DNA of 9,203 nt from an uncultured Eubacteriales bacterium (lineage in GTDB: Bacteria > Bacillota > Clostridia > Oscillospirales > Oscillospiraceae), in the NCBI GenBank assembly GCA_900555665.1, contig USLX01000072.1, forward strand, positions 1 to 9,203. Direction: 5' to 3'. The notes beneath the pieces are model-generated. The model saw only the letters and a program-made list of their open reading frames with translations, made no database searches and was not told the origin of the DNA. Made by a program: the position numbers and the translations under genes. Shown here in pieces: positions 4,952 through 9,203 of the stretch (positions are counted from its first letter, which is position 1; every line of letters begins with the position of its first letter).

Positions 4952-6122
4952 AATAGCGGATCGCCACCTTTTCTGTGTTCTCGATCGCCCGTGCGATCAG
5001 TCCTTCGACATCCATCTTCGCCTCCTCGGCCTCGACGAGCGCAAGCACCGGCTTTGTCTTCGGATGCTTCGGCGTGAAGACCGTGCAGCAATCCTCATAC
5101 GGCAAAATCGAGGTCTCCAGTGTGCCGATTCTGCGCGCAATGGTTACAATCTCTTCCTTGTCCATGCCGATCAGCGGGCAGAACAGCGGCATATTCAGCA
5201 CCGCGCCTGTCACCGCCATCGCGTCCATCGTCTGGCTGGCTACCTGCCCGAGGTTCTCGCCCGTCACAAGGCACTTTGCCCCATGCTCGCGCGCAATGCG
5301 CTCGGAAATGCGCATCATAAAGCGGCGCATGATAATCGTGAAGTATTCTTCCTTGCAATTGTCGCGGATGGCCTCCTGAATTTCCGTAAATCCAACCACG
5401 TCCACCGTCATCCGCCCGCAGTATTTCGTCATGATCCGCGCCAGCTCCAGCACCTTGTCCTTCGCCTGCTCCGACGTATACGGATAGGAGAAGAAGTGAA
5501 TGCACTCGAGCTCCACACCGCGCTTTGCGATCATGTAGCCCGCAACCGGCGAATCGATGCCGCCCGAGAGCAGCACCGCGGCTCGTCCGCCCGTGCCGGT
5601 CGGCAGTCCGCCCGCACCGGGCACCGACGGCCCATGTACATACGCCGCCGTCTCACGCACCTCGACGTTCACCACATAGCTCGGATTGTGGACGTCGACC
5701 GCAACCTGCGGGAACTCCTCGGCAATTCTGCCGCCGATCTCCTGCGAGATCTGGATGGAATTCAGCGGGAACCGCTTGTCCGATCGCTTCGATTCCACCT
5801 TGAAGCTCTTCTGCCCCGCCAGCTCGTCGCCGAGATATTCCACCACGGTCTTGAAAATCGCATCCAAATCCTTCTCACACGCACGGCAGCGGCACATCTG
5901 CGCGATGCCGAAGATCGTGCCGCAGGCCTCCCACGCGCCGTCGAGGTCGCAGTCGTCGTTTTTCGGCTCGACATAGAGCGTCGACTGTGTGATCGTCACC
6001 TTAAAATCGCCGAACATCGCCATCCGGCGGCGTGTGTTGGCCTTCAGTTTGTCTTCAAATGTGCGGCGATTCTGTCCTTTCAGGACGATTTCGCCCAGTT
6101 TCAGCAAAAATAGTTCCTTCAT
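4929..6122 (-). CDS. thiI: tRNA 4-thiouridine sulfurtransferase ThiI
   Basis: ThiI adenylates uridine 8 of tRNA and transfers sulfur to it. In many bacteria it also supplies sulfur to ThiS for thiazole synthesis. The 397 residues contain an N-terminal ferredoxin-like part, a THUMP RNA-binding domain (about 60-165) and a PP-loop ATP pyrophosphatase domain with SGGIDSPV (186-193). The conserved LPYEDCCTVFTPKHP block (340-354, Cys345/Cys346) should contain the sulfur-carrying cysteine that corresponds to Cys344 in E. coli. There is no C-terminal rhodanese domain, as in other Firmicutes, so persulfide must come directly from a cysteine desulfurase, which is not encoded in the window. The ATG is preceded by AAAGGAG (6128-6134), five bases away, and lies 12 bases after the yifB stop. 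The end overlaps pncC. Identification is secure. Confidence 0.97.
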   Translation of the reverse strand: MKELFLLKLGEIVLKGQNRRTFEDKLKANTRRRMAMFGDFKVTITQSTLYVEPKNDDCDLDGAWEACGTIFGIAQMCRCRACEKDLDAIFKTVVEYLGDELAGQKSFKVESKRSDKRFPLNSIQISQEIGGRIAEEFPQVAVDVHNPSYVVNVEVRETAAYVHGPSVPGAGGLPTGTGGRAAVLLSGGIDSPVAGYMIAKRGVELECIHFFSYPYTSEQAKDKVLELARIMTKYCGRMTVDVVGFTEIQEAIRDNCKEEYFTIIMRRFMMRISERIAREHGAKCLVTGENLGQVASQTMDAMAVTGAVLNMPLFCPLIGMDKEEIVTIARRIGTLETSILPYEDCCTVFTPKHPKTKPVLALVEAEEAKMDVEGLIARAIENTEKVAIRYYDPESAV

Positions 6123-6134
6123 GTTATCTCCTTT

Positions 6135-7655
6135 TTATCGATCGTTCCCGAATTGGAACGTTCTGTACTGAATGGCCTCCGCAATGTGCCCCGGCCCGAT
6201 GTCCGCGCTGCCGTCGAGGTCTGCAATCGTCCGCGCGACCTTCAGCACGCGGTCATAGGTCCGCGCCGTCATGTGCAGCGCGGAAAACGCCTGCCGCATC
6301 AGCGCCGTACATGCCTCATCCAGATGACAGCTCTCGCGCAGCTCTGCCGGCCCCATCAATGCGTTGCACTGGGTTCGTTTTCCCGCGAAGCGCGCGTTTT
6401 GGATGCTCCGCGCCGCGTCGACGCGCTTTTTGATCTCGGAGGACGGCTCCGCCGCCCCGCGGCGGCTCAGCTCTTCAAACTTCACCGCCGGAACCTCTAC
6501 AATCATATCAATTCTGTCCAGCATCGGCCCCGACACACGGGACAAATACCGATCCACCGAGGCCTGTGAGCAGGTGCACCGCCCGCTCGGGTCGCCGTAC
6601 CAGCCGCATTTACAGGGATTCATCGCGCAGACCATCATAAATTCGCTCGGATATGTCATCGATCCCTGAACCCGGGAAATGGTCACATACCCATCTTCAA
6701 GCGGCTGGCGCAGAACCTCCAGCGTATCGCGGTGAAATTCCGGCAGCTCGTCGAGAAACAGCACGCCCTTGTGCGCCAGCGACACTTCGCCGGGCCGCGG
6801 TGTTGTCCCGCCGCCGGCCAGCGCCGTGGCGGAGGCCGTATGGTGCGGCGCGCGGAACGGCCTCGTCTGCACGAGCGGCCGCTCCGGCGGCAGAAGCCCC
6901 ATCACAGAATAGATTTTTGTAACCTCCAGCGCCTCTTCCCGTGTCATATCCGGCAGGATAGACGGGATGCGCTTGGAGAGCATGCTTTTGCCCGAGCCTG
7001 GCGGGCCGATGAGCAGGACGTTATGGCCGCCTGCCGCGGCGATCTCCAGCGCACGCTTTGCGTTCTCCTGCCCCTTCACGTCGGCAAAGTCCGGCAAAAT
7101 CTGCCCCTCTGCCTCCGGCGTCCAGGGTGGCGCAGGCTCCAGCGGGGCCTCCCCGGTGAAATGTGCCGCCAAATCCCGAACCGACCTGACGCCATAGACC
7201 GTCAGCCCCTCCGCCAGCGTTGCTTCCGCCGCGTTTTCCGCTGGCACATAGAGTTCCTGCACCCCTAGCTCCTTTGCAGCAAGCGCCATCGGCAGCACAC
7301 CGTGCACCGGCCGCAGCTTTCCTTCCAAGCTCAGCTCGCCGAGGAAGGCGCACTCTGTCTTCGGCAAGCGGATCAGATCGCTGGCCGCCAGAATCCCGAG
7401 CAAAATGGGCAGGTCGTAGAGCGTGCCGGATTTTTTCGTGCCCGCAGGGGCCAGATTCAGCGTGATCCGGCTGACCGGGAAGCGGAAGCCGCAGTTTTTC
7501 ACCGCCGCGCGCACGCGCTCCCGCGCTTCCTTGACGGCGGCGTCCGGCAATCCGACGATCTCAAAGCCCGGCAGCCCGTTTGTAATGTAGCACTCCACCG
7601 AAACCTCATATCCGCGGATTCCGCTCAATCCCATCGATCGCACACGGCTGAGCAT
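6135..7655 (-). CDS. comM: YifB/ComM-family Mg-chelatase-like AAA+ ATPase
   Basis: This 506-residue protein is the ComM/YifB type of AAA+ ATPase. In naturally competent bacteria ComM is a hexameric helicase that promotes branch migration during integration of transformed DNA; in Clostridia its role is unproven. Residues 1-165 form the N-terminal ChlI-like domain (IVGLPDAAVKEARERV, APAGTKKSG, LGELSLEG). The ATPase core has Walker A GPPGSGKS (217-224), Walker B VLFLDELPE (298-306) and the RPFRAPHHTAS block (265-275). A cysteine cluster NPCKCGWYGDPSGRCTC (346-362) resembles a metal site. A C-terminal Mg-chelatase domain ends in RTYDRVLKVARTIADL and IAEAIQYR. ATG 7653-7655 is chosen for its AAGGAGG (7666-7672) and the usual MLSRVRS start; the frame stays open to 7700 upstream, without a comparable ribosome site. 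It is the first gene of yifB-thiI-pncC. Confidence 0.95.
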   Translation of the reverse strand: MLSRVRSMGLSGIRGYEVSVECYITNGLPGFEIVGLPDAAVKEARERVRAAVKNCGFRFPVSRITLNLAPAGTKKSGTLYDLPILLGILAASDLIRLPKTECAFLGELSLEGKLRPVHGVLPMALAAKELGVQELYVPAENAAEATLAEGLTVYGVRSVRDLAAHFTGEAPLEPAPPWTPEAEGQILPDFADVKGQENAKRALEIAAAGGHNVLLIGPPGSGKSMLSKRIPSILPDMTREEALEVTKIYSVMGLLPPERPLVQTRPFRAPHHTASATALAGGGTTPRPGEVSLAHKGVLFLDELPEFHRDTLEVLRQPLEDGYVTISRVQGSMTYPSEFMMVCAMNPCKCGWYGDPSGRCTCSQASVDRYLSRVSGPMLDRIDMIVEVPAVKFEELSRRGAAEPSSEIKKRVDAARSIQNARFAGKRTQCNALMGPAELRESCHLDEACTALMRQAFSALHMTARTYDRVLKVARTIADLDGSADIGPGHIAEAIQYRTFQFGNDR

Positions 7656-7726
7656 TCGCCCGTCCCCTCCTTCACGTCCGCAAGGCCGCCCGCTTATCAC
7701 CGCGTCCGGCCTGTTTTTTCTTTTCT

Positions 7727-7755
7727 ATCATACCGCATTTTCCGTAAAAAGCCAA
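7727..7755 (-). promoter_or_regulatory. Promoter of the yifB-thiI-pncC operon
   Basis: On the minus strand TTGGCT (7750-7755), a 17-base spacer and TATGAT (7727-7732) predict a start near 7720 and a leader of about 65 bases. The leader can form a 6-bp AGGCCG/CGGCCT hairpin (7683-7712) upstream of the ribosome site. Confidence 0.65.
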
Positions 7756-7777
7756 CCATAAAATCATTTTTTCGCCC

Positions 7778-7796
7778 CCATCCGGGCCCCGGCTGG
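7778..7796. promoter_or_regulatory. Inverted repeat between divergent promoters, possible operator
   Basis: Nine-base arms CCATCCGGG (7778-7786) and CCCGGCTGG (7788-7796) match at eight positions around a single central base. It lies in otherwise AT-rich DNA between the -35 elements of the divergent yifB and oxidoreductase promoters. A regulator site is possible, as is a small dispersed palindrome; no known operator is recognised. Confidence 0.35.
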
Positions 7797-7834
7797 TATC
7801 TGCCCGAATTCGATAAAAAATATATGAATTATGA

Positions 7835-7863
7835 TTTACAGACGAAGAAAAATGTGATATAGT
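7835..7863 (+). promoter_or_regulatory. Promoter of the pyruvate:ferredoxin oxidoreductase gene
   Basis: TTTACA (7835-7840), a 17-base spacer and TATAGT (7858-7863) preceded by TGA form an extended -10 promoter. The expected start is near 7870, giving a leader of about 37 bases. The strength fits a highly expressed fermentation gene. Confidence 0.78.
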
Positions 7864-7891
7864 TAAAAAGCATGATTATGTAATTACTTTT

Positions 7892-7906
7892 AGGAGGTAA
7901 TTTGTT

Positions 7907-7909
<3 letters not shown>
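7892..7909 (+). promoter_or_regulatory. Ribosome site deciding the TTG start
   Basis: AGGAGG (7892-7897) lies nine bases before TTG 7907-7909, in frame with MARKFKTMDGNNAAAHVSYA, the usual N-terminus of this enzyme. No ATG serves as well: the first in-frame ATG (7928) would lose seven conserved residues and has no ribosome site. Confidence 0.85.

Positions 7910-9203
<1,294 letters not shown>

Noticed and set aside
3533..5077. Plus-strand open frame of 514 codons
   Set aside because: Only a short part (about 4143-4228) looks coding, as the displaced frame of the secreted-protein gene. The rest is Arg/Pro/Ala-rich and antisense to pncC and the end of thiI.
4854..6113. Plus-strand open frame of 419 codons
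   Set aside because: Antisense to thiI across its length, with composition typical of a complementary-strand shadow.
7683..7720. Plus-strand hairpin AGGCCG/CGGCCT followed by a T run, terminator-like
   Set aside because: No plus-strand gene lies upstream for it to end, and the stem is short with an 18-base loop. On the minus strand it falls in the yifB leader without a T tail.

Overview
The window is GC-rich chromosomal DNA, most likely from a strictly anaerobic gut member of the Clostridia, of the Oscillospiraceae/Ruminococcaceae kind. This is inferred from four things: a single-chain pyruvate:ferredoxin oxidoreductase, a PgcA-type phosphoglucomutase, a ThiI without a rhodanese domain, and SigA-type promoters with strong AGGAGG ribosome sites. 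No species can be named from the sequence alone.

Layout from left to right. (1) A small minus-strand gene of unknown function (60-452) has its own promoter and a terminator. (2) A minus-strand operon (631-3146) starts at a perfect TTGACA-N17-TATAAT promoter. It encodes a lipoprotein-anchored barnase-type ribonuclease, then a barstar-type inhibitor that is joined in frame to a complete phosphoglucomutase. It ends at a terminator at 572-611. (3) A plus-strand tRNA-Leu(UAA) (3281-3366) has its own promoter and is followed by about 200 bases of hairpins and short repeats. (4) A plus-strand gene for a secreted protein (3646 onward) appears broken by one or two frameshifts. (5) A minus-strand operon yifB/comM-thiI-pncC (7655 to 4481) converges on the broken gene, and a bidirectional terminator separates them. 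(6) A divergent plus-strand pyruvate:ferredoxin oxidoreductase gene (7907 to the right edge) starts at TTG and is cut by the end of the window.

The most unusual part is the barnase/barstar/phosphoglucomutase operon. The ribonuclease keeps every active-site residue known from Bacillus barnase, and the barstar domain keeps most of the residues that plug that site. The stop codon expected at the end of barstar is absent, so the immunity domain reads through into a central carbon enzyme. An intact ribosome site and ATG remain at the usual phosphoglucomutase start, so separate phosphoglucomutase could still be made. The join is either a real immunity-enzyme fusion or the result of a one-base indel; both readings can be tested.

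The remaining genes are housekeeping functions: glucose phosphate interconversion, tRNA decoding, tRNA thiolation, nicotinamide nucleotide salvage, a ComM-like ATPase and pyruvate oxidation.
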